Assembly (NCBI RefSeq): GCF_014356525.2
Contig: NC_052508.1
Span: forward strand, 43,069,858 to 43,133,857
Length of the DNA: 64,000 nucleotides
Reading direction: 5' to 3'
From: Nilaparvata lugens
Taxonomy: Eukaryota; Arthropoda; Insecta; Hemiptera; Delphacidae
Shown: one piece after another, positions 49,022 through 61,096 of the stretch
Layout: each line of letters starts with the position of its first letter
How positions within the stretch are numbered: position 1 is the first letter of the stretch
The notes under the pieces: generated by a model
The model's input: the letters and a program-made list of their open reading frames with translations, nothing else
Database searches by the model: none
What the model was told of the DNA's origin: nothing
Translations under genes and position numbers: made by a program

Positions 49022-49161
49022 TTTGTGTGACGAAAAATAGCGTTCGCACCAGGGGCAAAAATGTGTTTGCAGCTCTTAATCTTTTCTAGTCCGAGGCCTA
49101 CGGCCTAGGACTTGAAAACAATTTTCGGTCCTAGGAGCGAAATATACTATTTCATTCACTA
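49022..49161. repeat. dispersed repeat module (copy 2)
   Basis: It matches 1585-1736: gacgaaaaatagcgttcgca, tcttttctagtccgaggcct, gcgaaatatactatt. Confidence 0.65.
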
Positions 49162-49645
49162 ACTTTAATTATTTTTATTGAAATCCATACTTTAAATTTG
49201 AAGACAGTGGATTTTTCAAATAACATAGAATGAGAATTCATTAATTTCTAAATTATACGAATGAGAATATAAATTGTGGAAGTTTTATTCTTGTGACAAA
49301 TTTATAGGACCGACGGCTTATAGAGAATAATAGATTATTTATAATTATATTGAGAACTTACCTTACTGGAATAAAACTAATATGAAATTAAAATGTATAT
49401 ATACAACACTTATAATAAATATGATGAATTAATAAAACTAAACTAATTATCAATAATAAAAGCTAAACTACTGAACAACGAAGCAAACAACTATGATGAA
49501 ACAAGGAAGTCTATGATGATGGAACTTTACTTTTGCAAAAAGCAAAAAATTACAGAGTGACAACTTACTGCAAACATATTGCATTGGTGGTAAAGGTAAA
49601 TTTTTCCCCTTTTTTCCCCATCGCTAAAGTATTTAGCGATACAAG

Positions 49646-49756
<111 letters not shown>

Positions 49757-49760
49757 AGGA

Positions 49761-49936
49761 TACTAGAGTATAGAGTTCACTACTGTGAACGAACACCATT
49801 TTGAAGCTTATCAGCTGACTTAGATTGCTTTTATACATCACTGTGAACCAGTGAACTCTATACTAGAGTATAGAGTTCACTGCTGTGAACGAACACCATT
49901 TTGAAGCTTATCAGCTGACTTAGATTGCTTTTATAC
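49761..49936. repeat. 100-bp tandem duplication
   Basis: tactagagtatagagttcac begins at 49761 and again exactly 100 bp later at 49861. The second copy is nearly identical over about 76 bp. Confidence 0.9.
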
Positions 49937-50162
49937 ATTTTTGCTTTAGACCAGTTTGAATGTCACCAAATCTTATTCCATAAGGATTACACATGTAAAC
50001 TTTGAAGGTCCGTAGGAAAGGGTCCTGAAGTAGGATCATAAATTTGATGGGCCATAAACCTGCTCCTAAACATAACAAACACAACTGAAAAATCATCAAA
50101 TTCGGTGCACATATAAAAAAGTTTTTGAATGTAAACATTTGAGTCTCGTTTTTTTATTTATA

Positions 50163-51431
50163 TCCTATACGGTACTATTAAACGAGCAATTTATGTTTAT
50201 ATGTTTATATATCTGTATGTGACCGGATCTCGAAAACGGCTCTTACGATTCTCACGAAATTTGGAACAAAGTAGGTTTATGATATGAAAATTCGATTGCA
50301 CTAGGTCTCAACCCTGGGATAACTCGCTGAAGAACATTAAAAAGGATAAATACGTCCTTGGAAAAACAGCTGGAAATTTTGTCGTCTGTCGATACCATAA
50401 TGGAATGGAGTGAATGAGTGCATGTGTGGGATCATTCAGCTGATCTCACGAGAAGAAAAATTCAGCAAGAAATACTTTTTTCCTACAGTTACCTTGAAAA
50501 GTGGCCATTCCTGCACTGATTACAGAACGCAAAGAATCACTTTTCCGCTCTAGTGCGGGAAAATTTTTTTCTGCACTCCAGATTTGCAACATGGCAACGC
50601 AAAATAGTTAGTAGGTTATATGGAGCACCAGTGCAGCAAAATCAAAATGAAGTTGTAACAGTGACTGTTATTATAATAATAACGATGGACAAGGACATGG
50701 ACACCGAGGACAGCCACCACATCAGTGACAGACCCCCCCCCCTTCATTCAAACACTACGGTACTACATTATTCTATTTGACAATAAATTAAGGTTTTTAT
50801 TAATAACAGCATCACACACAAACATTTGATGCATTTCAGGCAATTTTACCCATAATTACCCACTTTTCATATTCAATGGTAACTGTAGGAAAAATTTAAT
50901 GTGAAATACGTGCGCAAAGTTCCTCTGCTGCACTCAACAAACCATTCCTTTCTTTCGGTGCAGCAAACTGTCACTTTGCGCACTAGTTGCACAAATAACT
51001 ATTTTCGTTTATTTCTCTTTTTTTAGAAAACATGTTTATTTCAGAAAGTCCAAAATAGTAACTATATGCTGTTAGTGTAGAATAGTACATAGTATTTCAA
51101 CAAATATTTTAGCAAACATAGTACATCATTCTAAGTCGAATTCATAGTATATCTATTTTTAATTATGTGTTTGTTTTTTGAACAGTGAATAAATTGTTAT
51201 TTTAATGAGTGATAGTAGCTTATTAACCTAGATTTTGATTTGGATTGTAGTATAAATTTGAAAAGGGACAGTTTTGGGCATAAGCCTGTTGTGCCTCCTC
51301 ATATAACTGTAAAAATAATTATTGTACGTCTGAGAAAATGAATAAATAAATATAAAATATAAATTCCATCTTTCGTTACAAATTGTCTATGCTTTTACAC
51401 TCCATAGCAAAGCTCGGTCCCCCGATATTAA
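50163..51431 (+). mobile_element. Helitron-like repeat, family B, with nested MITE
   Basis: The 5' end tcctatacggtactattaaa is preceded by A. The 3' end has tagcaaagctcggtcccccg followed by atattaa. A nested element with ends tttttcctacagttacc and ggtaactgtaggaaaaa occupies 50480-50898. Confidence 0.5.
50480..50898. mobile_element. nested MITE with inverted ends
   Basis: Terminal inverted repeats extend about 28 bp with a small gap (ttcctacagttaccttgaaa; right end aatggtaactgtaggaa). The interior is non-coding. Confidence 0.6.
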
Positions 51432-51433
51432 AT

Positions 51434-51665
51434 ACTATCAGGTAACCCGTGCTTCGCAAGGGTCTATTTTAAAACTTGACGTAATGAAATCTAGAAGAAT
51501 TGAAAATAGACCTATAAGAATCCTCGGTTGATTAAGAATTTATATGCAACATTTCAAGTAAATCAGTCCAGTAGTTCAGACGTGATGATGCGTCAAACAT
51601 AATTTTTCATACTTTACACATGTATACGTGCATAATCCAGTTCTTTCCTTTATCATAGTATAGGA
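51434..51665 (-). mobile_element. short Helitron, diverged copy
   Basis: Related over most of its length to 47441-47678. The 3' tip is altered (no clean CTAG) and the 5' flank is C, not A. Confidence 0.6.
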
Positions 51666-53020
51666 GAGGATAGATGGATGGATGATTATTGTTATTTTAC
51701 TAAAATATAGAATAAGTTGAATAGTTTCCCTTTCAGAGGGAGTTTTGTCAACCCACAAAACTAATTTTTCATTTGAAGATATATTATAACAAAAAGGTGC
51801 ATAGGACTTTATTTTTTTTGTTCAGCTTGCCAAAAAAACCCTCATTCCAATATTAAAATTTTCCACTGACTGTACAGTGAGTCAGTCATTCTATCAGGGC
51901 TCGAATAAATTCGAAATTTTAATTAAATAAAAATGGAAGGGAATAATTTCTTTATGTGAATATCAACACCTTTATTCAAAGACATATTAATGTCCGATAG
52001 TCCAGGCGTTGGCTTACATTGAACATACATGAGAGAGGCAGAGAATTTGACTTCGGATTATTGTTAGGGGTTCTTTAGTGTATATGAAACTCGATGTCGT
52101 CACGTCCCAGGGTGGTCGACAGCTTGTTGGTGGAGGGGGGTAAGTTGTAAAAAACGCGCGCTTATAAAATCGCCTGTCCTGCAGTTACTATTCATAGTAC
52201 AGCTTTTAATTCTTTTTCAATATTATGCACACATCACTGGCTTTCAATGTGGTCCTCTACATTTTTGCGATAAACCGCATAGTTTTTCCGTAAAAAAATA
52301 AAATATCTCGAAAATGTATTTTTTATTATGGACTTTTTTTTTATTTCTCGAATATTGAAGTCATTAGCCGACTTAGAGGAAAAGGCTCACAATAAACGCT
52401 GTAGGCCGTTTCTTCCTGAATCCAATGATATATATAGTTTGGGGGTTACGATCATAGATGCGGCGGTGGGAGGGGGATAAGTAGCACTGTTACGCTGCGG
52501 CGCGGTCCTCCCCCATGATTACTGCGCGTAATGGCCTGTCTATCGCATCGCTCCTACTAGTCTATGCATTCAAATTATGTATTTCAGGAACGCTATCTTA
52601 TGTATTTTCGGTCGCTGAACACGATTTTTCAACTCTCAAGTCTCAATAATTGATAATTCTCATCATAATATACAAATTATGGTCAAAATTACAAACTTCA
52701 TCTCATTATCATTATTTATTATTACATTGTAATGATAAATCATCTTGTTAGGTATCCTATATGTGTTTCTCAGTCGATAAAAAACTGATATTTCATTAAG
52801 GGAGAATAATTATTCGATTTAGTTCAATGATCACTTTGGAATTGCGAAAGTCAAGTAATGGAGTAAGTTAAACAAATAATATAGGCTACCCCATATAGAG
52901 CACCGTGTAACAGGAGTAAAATATTTTCTTAATATAAATTTACAGTTGAAGCACAAATAATGCCAATTACTCCCATGTGATATGACTAAATATTTTATTA
53001 CAAAGGAAATACAACTCTAA

Positions 53021-53208
53021 AGCTGCGTTTACACCAAAGTTATTAACGAGATTTTAATATAACTTAATCTTTATAGATTCTATTAGATTGAACATAACTT
53101 ATCATACACATGATGGACATATGTGTTTGCCAAGTTCCGTTCAATCTAATAGAATCTATAAAGATTAAGTTATTAACATTTTGTTAATAACTTTGGTGTA
53201 ACGCAGCT
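53021..53208. mobile_element. MITE, 'agctgcgtttacacc' family (copy 2)
   Basis: Ends agctgcgtttacaccaaagt and actttggtgtaacgcagct. It is inserted in the interior of the foldback element and is near-palindromic. Confidence 0.85.
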
Positions 53209-55467
53209 TTATCAACTGATTTCTGTAACTTATATCTACGAATAGATACTTTTCATCTGGCTGAGTTTGACTGATTGTCTTGGGGTGGTACTTGAATGAA
53301 AGTGGAATGGGAGATATCTTTGTTGAATTTGAAATATTTGGAGAGAATACTGTTGGAAATCTATTGAGGGGAGATCAGTATAATTAAGGTGTGAGAGCAA
53401 GCAGTCAATTCAATAAAACAACTACAAGGACTCATGAACGGTTCAAATATGAGAGATTGTCAAAGTATATTTGAAAGAAATCAGGAGCTATTTGTGGAGT
53501 TTTTTTTAGAATCACAATGCAAAATCAATGACTACTTGAAATTTATGACTGATTATTGTAACATAGTTTAAATATTATCTTAAATTGTATTCATGCTCAT
53601 AAGGAAGGACTCTGGTATTGCACATGTTATAGAGTCTGTTTTATATCTAGAAAATATAAGAAAAATACCCATAGAAGTAGAAAATAATTTCCAATAAGGA
53701 AACATTAATTCTATACAGTCAATACATTGACTCTCTGTCAAATGAAACCTTGAAAATTTAATAAATGTGACAACCGATCATGCTTTGGAGCAAACCCTCA
53801 TTCGATCATACAGAACTGGATAATTGGAATAGCTAGTTCTTCAAAGGCTTTCCTAAAATTTCCTAAAAAGGCTGCTACTATATAAATAAATCTTCCATCA
53901 AAGATATTCTGTTCAAGTATGTTGACATCATTATGGATATCACTGGAGATTGTGAAGAAAGTCATCGAATGAAGTAAAACAAGAATAATGAGAGATGAGA
54001 ATGATTTCCAGAAGCATAACCTTCTCAAGAGAACATAACATTTTTCTTCAAGACTCTGATGGACAACAGAATCTGCATAATGTTATCAATGGTCTGGAAG
54101 CAAATGAAGAAGTGTGTGATTCTCTTTTGAACTTATAGAAAGAAATAGTTATTCGGTCTCCAACGATTTTTATCTGAACATAGTTGTGGCAAATTGTAAA
54201 AGTGTATTCTCACCTATAAAAAGAAACAGAGTTCTTTCATTCTCCACGATGCAATCAAACAAAAATCCTAGTCTTAGTTGATTCTAGAACAAAAAGATCT
54301 GATCTCTGTATTTTTACCAGGTGGCTGTTTAAAGATAATTCAGCATTGACGTTTTAGTGCAGCATGCATTTCTACAATAACCGCAATCTCTGTCAACATC
54401 TGATGGATATTTGAAAAAAAAACTCTTAATCTCACTTGGCCCATGAAATTGTAAGTGAAACTAGTTGTGGATTTGACTAAATCCCTAAATATCTTTGACA
54501 TATTCGCATAATGATGACATGGCTCTCCTGAATTCAACTCCTACTTCACTTTTCAAAACTTCAATACGCTGCAAGATTATGGAAACTTTGTGATGAGAAG
54601 AGTTATGAAAATTCTCAATAAAGATGGAGTGATACAGGTGGACATAGCTTTTCATGTCTATGGTCTAAAATCAAACAAAAGTAGTGAACATATTAGAAGC
54701 AGCAGAGTAAAAGATTCACTCCAATAATATGCTCTCCAAACCATCGAGACTTGATTTCTAAATCTGTGGCAGAGATTTATTAATGTGACATGCAAGAATC
54801 TATAAAGGAATAATCCATACGTTAGCTACGTGCAGGAATACATACATTCATTCATTCATTTGTGGATAAAATTACAAATCATATAAATATGTTTGGGAAA
54901 GAATAACAGGCATGGCAAACTATTCGAATCCCAAATTTTGATACTGAATAACTTGTTACCATTTCCAAACAGTCTGAACGGGAATACCATAATGGACGAA
55001 TCAATCAAAAGTTAGTGAAATATCATGATAATAATACTGTTAGGAATAATATGAATGAATATTTAAATTTTCATTTCATTTTGATTTGACACATATCTAT
55101 TATTATATTGGATATAATTTCTCAAAAGTTCACGACTAACTGAAGATTCACGAAAGATTAACATTTTCATACTAAACATTTTCATTATGATAATGAATGA
55201 ATGATGAATTCCATTTCCACCATGAAGAACTAAGAAATTCCACAAATATTTCTTGGAAATCAACTGACCACTATATCAAGTAAGCGTGGCCAGTGTGCAA
55301 TTAATAATATAATTTAGCCTGCAGCGCAGCGCATCACAATAAATTAATTTGAGATAAAAACAATAGAACACAAACACATATAAATATTATCATTATTCTA
55401 TCCTAATATATTTCTTAAAACCCAAGTTTTGTTTATTTCAAACAGTCATTTCTTAGTTTCCTTGCAG
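53209..55467. other. interior of the second foldback element
   Basis: AT-rich. On the + strand some partly open stretches (for example FHVYGLKSNKSSEHIRSSRV near 54640) look like decayed coding sequence, but I cannot assign a family. Confidence 0.4.
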
Positions 55468-56487
55468 AATGAGATGAAGTTTGTAATTTTGACCATAATT
55501 AGTATATTATGATGAGAATTATCAATTATTGAGACTTGAGAAATCGTGTTCAGCCACCGAAAATACATAAGATAGCGTTCCTGAAATACATAATTTGAAT
55601 GCGTAGACTAGTAGGAGCGATGCGATAGACAGGCCATTACGCGCAGTAATCATGGGGGAGGACCGCGCCGCAGCGTAACAGTGCTACTTACCCCCCTCCC
55701 ACCGCCGCATCTATGATCGTAACCCCCAAACTATATATATCATTGGATTCAGGAAGAAACGGCCTACAACGTTTATTGGGAGCCTTTTCCTCTAAGTCGG
55801 CTAATGACTTCAATATTCGAGAAATAAAAAAAGTCCATAATAAAAAATACATTTTCGAGATATTTTATTTTTTTACGGAAAAACTATGCGGTTTATCGCA
55901 AAAATGTAGAGAACCACATTGAATGCCAGTTATGTGTGCATAATATTGAGAAAAAAGTTGAAAGCTGTACTATGAATAGTAACTGCAGGACAGGCGATTT
56001 TATAAGCGCACGTTTTTTACAACTTACCCCCCTCCACCCCAAGCTGTCGACCACCCTGGGACGTGACATCGAGTTTCATATACACTAAAGAACCCCTAAC
56101 AATAATCCGAAGTCAAATTCTCTGCCTCTCTCATGTATGCTCAATGTAAGCCAGCGCCTGGACTACAAGATTGATGAAACTGTAGACATTAATTTAGCCT
56201 ATTTAGCACTTTGTGCCAGTTGTACGTACGTCTGTTAAATATGGACATCAACGCCGATTAACAAATCAGCGTTAGTTTTACGAAAGATTGGTTTGTTTTC
56301 CGGTTAACTAACCAAGATTTTAACGGTTTCACAATCCGGCAACACTAATTTAAACGACACAAATGGCACAAAATAATTAAGGTTATTTTTTTTTTTTTTT
56401 TTTTAGATTATGTCCTAAAGACTCCAGTCATGGAGTATAAGACAAGTCATGTTATTACATAATAATTCTAACACTAAGTAGTTCAAC

Positions 56488-58638
56488 CTAGTTTAGGTTT
56501 GAAAGGAATTCTTGTACACTATAAAAAGCTTTATCAACTAAATATTTTTTCATTTGTTTTTTGAAAATCTTCAAATCATCATTACTTTTCAAGATTTGAG
56601 GTAGCTTGTTATAAAATTTCCTACCAATATAATCTGGGTTTTGTTCAAATAACCTACTATTGTGACCCATTATATGATAATCTGCTCTGTTTCGCGTATT
56701 ATACTCATGAACATCTGAATTCTGGATCACACCACTCGTTTTCACATGCATTACAACTTCATATACATACAAAGATGGCACAGTTAATAGACCAAGCTTT
56801 TTAAATAAAGGCCTACAAGAGTCTAACCTATTCACTTTCTCTATACATCTGAGTGCCTTCTTTTGAATCTTAAACACTCTGTCCATATTTTGTTGAGATG
56901 AATTACCCCATACTAAAATACCATACCTAATATGAGATAGTATAAGTCCATGGTAAGCAGTTAACAGTAGTTTTTTATCATTCAGCCTAGCAAGCTGCCG
57001 CAGGACAAATACCCCAGATGATATCTTATTACATATCCTCTCAATGTAAGGATGCCATGTTAATTTCCTGTCCAATAAAATTCCCAAGAATGCTACTTTC
57101 TCTTCTTGGTCTAATTCATTTTCCTCTACAAACACATTTATTTCTCTATCCTCTACTGAATTATATTTACTTTTGAATTGTAGGAATTGACATTTCTTAC
57201 TATTTATTGTTAATTGCCTTTGCTTCAAGAATTGGAAAATTGACTGTACTCCAGTAAAAGCATTTATTTCTAGACTATCTAATAAATAATTGTTAAAGAT
57301 AAGCGATGTGTCATCAGCAAACAACAGAGCTCTGTGATCTTTTAACTCTTTTGGTAATTGGTTCACATACAACAGAAACAGTAAGGGACCCAGAATTGAG
57401 CCTTGAGGTACTCCAGCCTGGACCTCCAGTTTTTGAGATTTAATTTTTACTATTTCATTCCCATCCACCTTGGTAAGCTCAACACACTGGTTTCTACCTA
57501 TGAGATATGATTCAAACCATTTTAGTTCTATACCATTCACACCTACAGTTTTTAGTATTTCCAATAATATTCTATGGTTCACACAATCAAAAGCTTTGGA
57601 TAAATCAAGAAATATTGCGGCTGCCTTCTCACCTGAATCTATTATATCTATTAGTCTTTCAACAAGGGATACTATTGCAGTCTTAGTAGATTTCCCTTTC
57701 TGGAACCCATGCTGTTCATCACATATGAAATTAATTTCTTCCAGGTGCATCAATAACCTATTTAAAACTACTCTTTCAAAAATTTTACTTATTACATTTA
57801 GAATACTAATGGGTCTATAATTTTCAACTCTTTCAGAATCACCGCTCTTGAAAATTGGCAAAATTTGTCCTTGTTTCAGATCATCAGGGAAAATACCCTG
57901 CTCTAGTAAAGTATTAAGGAGATGCAATAAAGGGTCCAGTAATTCATTTTCACATTCTTTTAAAATTTTGCTTGAGACCCCATCCAATCCTACTGTTTTT
58001 TTATTATTCAAATTTTTTATTATTCTTGACAACTCATCTCTTGATAATGGATGAAATTTAAATACCTTTTCAATTGGCTCAGCATTTAATGTAGTTGTAT
58101 TATAAGTATTAGTGTTCAGTGACTTTTGGAGATTATATGCAACCTGTTGATAATATTTATTGAAAAAGTTACAAATGTCTATACTATCATCCATATAATT
58201 TCCATGTTCATCGATTATCATAGGGACATTAGTAACTGTATCCTTTTGAGCTGCTCTCCTATTTCTATTAATTACCTCCCAAACAGCAGAGTTAAAATTG
58301 GTACTAGTTGTTAATATTTCAGCTGTTTTCTTACACTTAGCTTTCCTCACTTCTTTTGCATAGTTTTTCTTTAGACATTTGTATTTGACCTCACTCGGAA
58401 CATACCTCACTAATTTAAATTCCTCATAAGCTTCCCTAACAATATTTCTTTGAGTAAGGATATCTTCAGTTATCAATTCATCTACTTTGTTTAATTTACT
58501 TTTTACTTTGACTTTTTTTATCGGACAGCATACACTAATGTGAAATCTTAGAGTATCAATGAATTGCTTATATTTGTAATTTAGGTTACAACTGTTATAA
58601 ACACTACTCCAATTTTCTTGAAGCAGTTCCTGCTTCAA
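56488..58638 (-). CDS. LINE ORF2: reverse transcriptase, no endonuclease
   Basis: This 716-codon uninterrupted ORF starts in the linker after the usual endonuclease. Reverse transcriptase motifs follow in order: GLDGVSSKILKECE, NYRPISILNVISKIFERVVL, EQHGFQKGKSTKTAI, AAAIFLDLSKAFDCVNHRIL, VPQGSILGPLLFLLYVNQLP, ALLFADDTSLIF with intact FADD, and KVAFLGILLDRKLTW. The C-terminal thumb reads YGILVWGNSSQQNMDRVFKI and ends in YNKLPQILK. The C-terminus is the full-length type for the Jockey/CR1 group. The ATG used is internal, so the true start may lie elsewhere. The enzyme would copy RNA at a nicked target, but without endonuclease this copy could only move in trans. Confidence 0.85.
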   Translation of the reverse strand: MKQELLQENWSSVYNSCNLNYKYKQFIDTLRFHISVCCPIKKVKVKSKLNKVDELITEDILTQRNIVREAYEEFKLVRYVPSEVKYKCLKKNYAKEVRKAKCKKTAEILTTSTNFNSAVWEVINRNRRAAQKDTVTNVPMIIDEHGNYMDDSIDICNFFNKYYQQVAYNLQKSLNTNTYNTTTLNAEPIEKVFKFHPLSRDELSRIIKNLNNKKTVGLDGVSSKILKECENELLDPLLHLLNTLLEQGIFPDDLKQGQILPIFKSGDSERVENYRPISILNVISKIFERVVLNRLLMHLEEINFICDEQHGFQKGKSTKTAIVSLVERLIDIIDSGEKAAAIFLDLSKAFDCVNHRILLEILKTVGVNGIELKWFESYLIGRNQCVELTKVDGNEIVKIKSQKLEVQAGVPQGSILGPLLFLLYVNQLPKELKDHRALLFADDTSLIFNNYLLDSLEINAFTGVQSIFQFLKQRQLTINSKKCQFLQFKSKYNSVEDREINVFVEENELDQEEKVAFLGILLDRKLTWHPYIERICNKISSGVFVLRQLARLNDKKLLLTAYHGLILSHIRYGILVWGNSSQQNMDRVFKIQKKALRCIEKVNRLDSCRPLFKKLGLLTVPSLYVYEVVMHVKTSGVIQNSDVHEYNTRNRADYHIMGHNSRLFEQNPDYIGRKFYNKLPQILKSNDDLKIFKKQMKKYLVDKAFYSVQEFLSNLN

Positions 58639-58651
58639 ACAATTTATATTT

Positions 58652-58996
58652 TTAAATTTCTGTTACTTGAGGAAGATGATTCAAGTTAGGTTCATTTATA
58701 TTATTTGAGCCACCCAGTACAATTAGATAGTCATTTTCATCAAAGTCTTTAGTTTGTTCCCTAGCTGACTCTACAACTGCATTAATTGATGCACTTGGCT
58801 TGAAAAAACATTGGACATCAAATTTATTTTTTAATCTCTTATCAAGGAGATCACTGCAATCACGTCCATGACTGGACGTCAGTAGCAGAACTCTCCCTTT
58901 CCTATCTTTATTTCCCTCAGCTATATTTTTGGTTGCTGTCTTCAAAACCTCACTGTACGTTTTATTTCGACCATTTTCAGAGCATTTCCCCATCAT
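58652..58996 (-). CDS. LINE ORF1 C-terminal part, SGNH-like
   Basis: 114 codons with VLLLTSSHGRDCSDLLDKRL and DYLIVLGGSNNINEPNLN, resembling the SGNH-hydrolase-like domain found in ORF1 of some CR1-group LINEs. It overlaps the upstream ORF by 20 bases in another frame, so one frameshift separates it from the coiled-coil part. It is truncated after HLPQVTEI, where the deletion into ORF2 starts. Confidence 0.6.
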   Translation of the reverse strand: MMGKCSENGRNKTYSEVLKTATKNIAEGNKDRKGRVLLLTSSHGRDCSDLLDKRLKNKFDVQCFFKPSASINAVVESAREQTKDFDENDYLIVLGGSNNINEPNLNHLPQVTEI

Positions 58997-59408
58997 TTAG
59001 GTTAGATTCTATTTTTTTGCATTTGGACGGAGGTTCTATCATACATTTAGTATTATCAAATTTAGATTTTAGTTTCTTTATTTCCTCCGACATTAGACTA
59101 CATTGATTTTTTAGATTTAGTATTTCTTTTTTATGGTCTTCATCTTGTAATTTTATAATCAGTTCCAAAGATTTAATTTCTTCTACCATCCCTAACCTTT
59201 CTTCCTCAGACGTTTTTAGAGTTACTTCTAATTGTTTTTTTAAATTAGTGTGGCTACTTTGTAGTTGAGCAACTTTTTCGGCTAAAGTAGTTTGAAGAAC
59301 TGGGGTTTTTGGTTTTGGTGTTTTTGAATTTTGGTTTTGGGAACGCGTAAGTACTCCCGCTATGTTTACATTTCTATTATTAACCTTCGGTGTTCTACTT
59401 GAGCTCAT
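58977..59408 (-). CDS. LINE ORF1 N-terminal coiled-coil protein
   Basis: 143 codons. Residues 1-35 are basic and low in complexity (SSRTPKVNNRNVNIAGVLTR). About 40-125 are coiled coil (LAEKVAQLQSSHTNLKKQLE, KKEILNLKNQCSLMSEEIKK). ORF1 proteins of LINEs bind the element RNA as multimers. It ends with NDGEML at a probable frameshift into the SGNH-like part. Confidence 0.65.
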   Translation of the reverse strand: MSSSRTPKVNNRNVNIAGVLTRSQNQNSKTPKPKTPVLQTTLAEKVAQLQSSHTNLKKQLEVTLKTSEEERLGMVEEIKSLELIIKLQDEDHKKEILNLKNQCSLMSEEIKKLKSKFDNTKCMIEPPSKCKKIESNLNDGEML

Positions 59409-59420
59409 CTTCCTATCTAA

Positions 59421-59802
59421 GAAATTATATTACTTGCAATGATAATAATTGATTTATAAATGATAGGATTTTAATTTGGTTATAATTTTAGTCAAGTAAA
59501 CTATCTATGCTTATTTTTAAATCTCGAAAACCTAACCTCAAACTAACCTCTAAACGGTGTTTGGCTTATTAAAATAGAATTAAGAATTAAAATCTAAAAC
59601 AAAATGATAAAACGTGATCAAGAAACAATTAATAATGAAATAAACACAAAATGTGTACTTATCCGTGACTATTTATAACACAAAATCTTCCAAAACCCAG
59701 GAGCGAAATTATGTAGTACTTTCATTCACAACCTCTCAAGGTCATCTCAATTGTTATGAAATCTCTTATGTTATTGAAGCAGTGAATTTGAAACTAAAAA
59801 AT
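59421..59802. other. LINE 5' flank, unannotated
   Basis: AT-rich. It may include the LINE 5' UTR; no 5' boundary or target duplication could be fixed. Confidence 0.4.
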
Positions 59803-61096
59803 CTGGTGTGGTACACTCACACAACTTTCCTTGCTCATTGAACTATAAGCCTCATTATCAAACGAGAATAATTTAGGGGAATAACATAATGACGATTGAT
59901 GGCAACATATTTGCAACTACGATCAGACTACTGTATATGTGTATATACAATTGTTTTCAGAGTACTTTTTCCTTTATGTAAATTGTGAAATTCGATGATT
60001 TTTTTTTTTAAATTCGTCAAAACAGCTGTTCTACAGATGAAATATCTTGACTATGACTGTGTTCTTTTTATAAACTGCTCTACCTACCCACGGTATATGG
60101 TAGAAGAAAAAGTAAAAACCGTGTACCAACCTACCTTATGCACGAGAAGGAGGTTACAAAGTCAAGGATTGGGTGGACCCCTCATTAGTACCCCAGGAAA
60201 AAGATTCATGTCAGTTGATAGAGCTAATAAATACAGGGTATGGATTTCAAAAAATTCGTTAGAGACGTCTTTGATAAAATCGTGAAAAAAAGGTTTTTTT
60301 AGTAACTCATTTTTCTCAAGAATATTACGGAGCTCCTGCAATTTTCACATAAATAAGACTCATGTCAGTTGATAGGGCTTATAAATAGCTATCCATGGTA
60401 TAAATTTGAAGAAAATCGTTGGAGCCGTTTTCGAGAAAACCGTGAAAAACATGGCTTTTTAGTCATTATCCGCCATTTTTCTCAAGAATATTACGGAGCT
60501 CCTGAAATTTTCCCAGGAATGAGACTCATGTCAGTTGATAGGGCTTATAAATAGCTAACCATGGTATGAATTTGAAGAAAATCGTTGGAGCCGTTTTCAA
60601 GAAAAACGTGAAAAACATGGCTTTTTAGTCATTATCCGCCATTTTTCTCAAGAATATTACGGAGCTCCTGAAATTTTCCCTGAAATGAGACTTATGCCAG
60701 TTGATAGGGCTTATAAATAGCTATCCATGGTATAAATTTGAAGAAAATCGTTAGAGCCATTTTCGAGAAAAACGTGAAAAACATGGTTTTTTAGTAATCA
60801 TCCGCCATTTTGAATTGAATTTTATTGAATTTCTTATTGTCGGGTCCTCAGGGTATAAGGACCTTAAGTTTAAAATTTCAAGTCAATCGGTTAATTAGGA
60901 ATTGAGTTATCGTGTTCACAGACATACACACACACACATACACACACACACACAAACAGAGACCAATACCCAAAAATCATGTTTTTGGACTCAGGGGACC
61001 TTGAAACGTATAGAAAACTTGAAATTGGGGTACCTTAATTTTTTTTGGAAAGCAATACTTTCCTTACCTATGGTAGTAGGGCAAGGAAAGTAAAAA
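59803..61096. mobile_element. dispersed repeat, tttccttgcc family (copy 3)
   Basis: The ends ctggtgtggtacactcacac and gggcaaggaaagtaaaaaaa match copies 1 and 2. The interior is expanded by a 166-bp tandem array. Short ORFs through the array (59995-60285, 60369-60554) and the CA stretch are by-products. Confidence 0.75.
60150..60815. repeat. 166-bp tandem array, about four copies
   Basis: ttttctcaagaatattacgg occurs at 60311, 60477 and 60643, spaced exactly 166 bp. Each unit also has gagactcatgtcagttgata and gaagaaaatcgttggagccg. A more diverged unit precedes the array and a partial one follows. Confidence 0.9.

Larger units (their letters stand above)
51999..56164. mobile_element. foldback-type element with ~0.7-kb inverted arms (4.2 kb)
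   Basis: The arms 51999-52707 and 55468-56164 are inverted copies, about 700 bp each and very similar. The tips read agtccaggcg. I find no target duplication. Arms contain GC-rich blocks such as ccgccgcatctatgatcg and no convincing ORF (55713-55922 is a shadow). The interior has no recognisable transposase. AG-starting long arms recall Polinton/Maverick ends, but the size and content do not support that; a non-autonomous foldback element is the simpler call. Confidence 0.78.
56387..59420 (-). mobile_element. CR1-like LINE lacking its endonuclease
   Basis: On the - strand the order is ORF1 with coiled coil (59408-58977), ORF1 SGNH-like part (58996-58652), RT ORF2 (58638-56488), then a short 3' UTR and a poly(A) tract (about 18 T on the + strand at 56387-56404). 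The apurinic-type endonuclease that should start ORF2 is missing. The poly(A) tail marks target-primed insertion. Clade is inferred from the ORF1 SGNH-type domain and RT motifs. Confidence 0.82.

Noticed and set aside
51999..56164. Polinton/Maverick element
   Set aside because: Long AG-starting arms fit, but no polymerase, integrase or capsid genes and no 6-bp target duplication; total length is only 4.2 kb.
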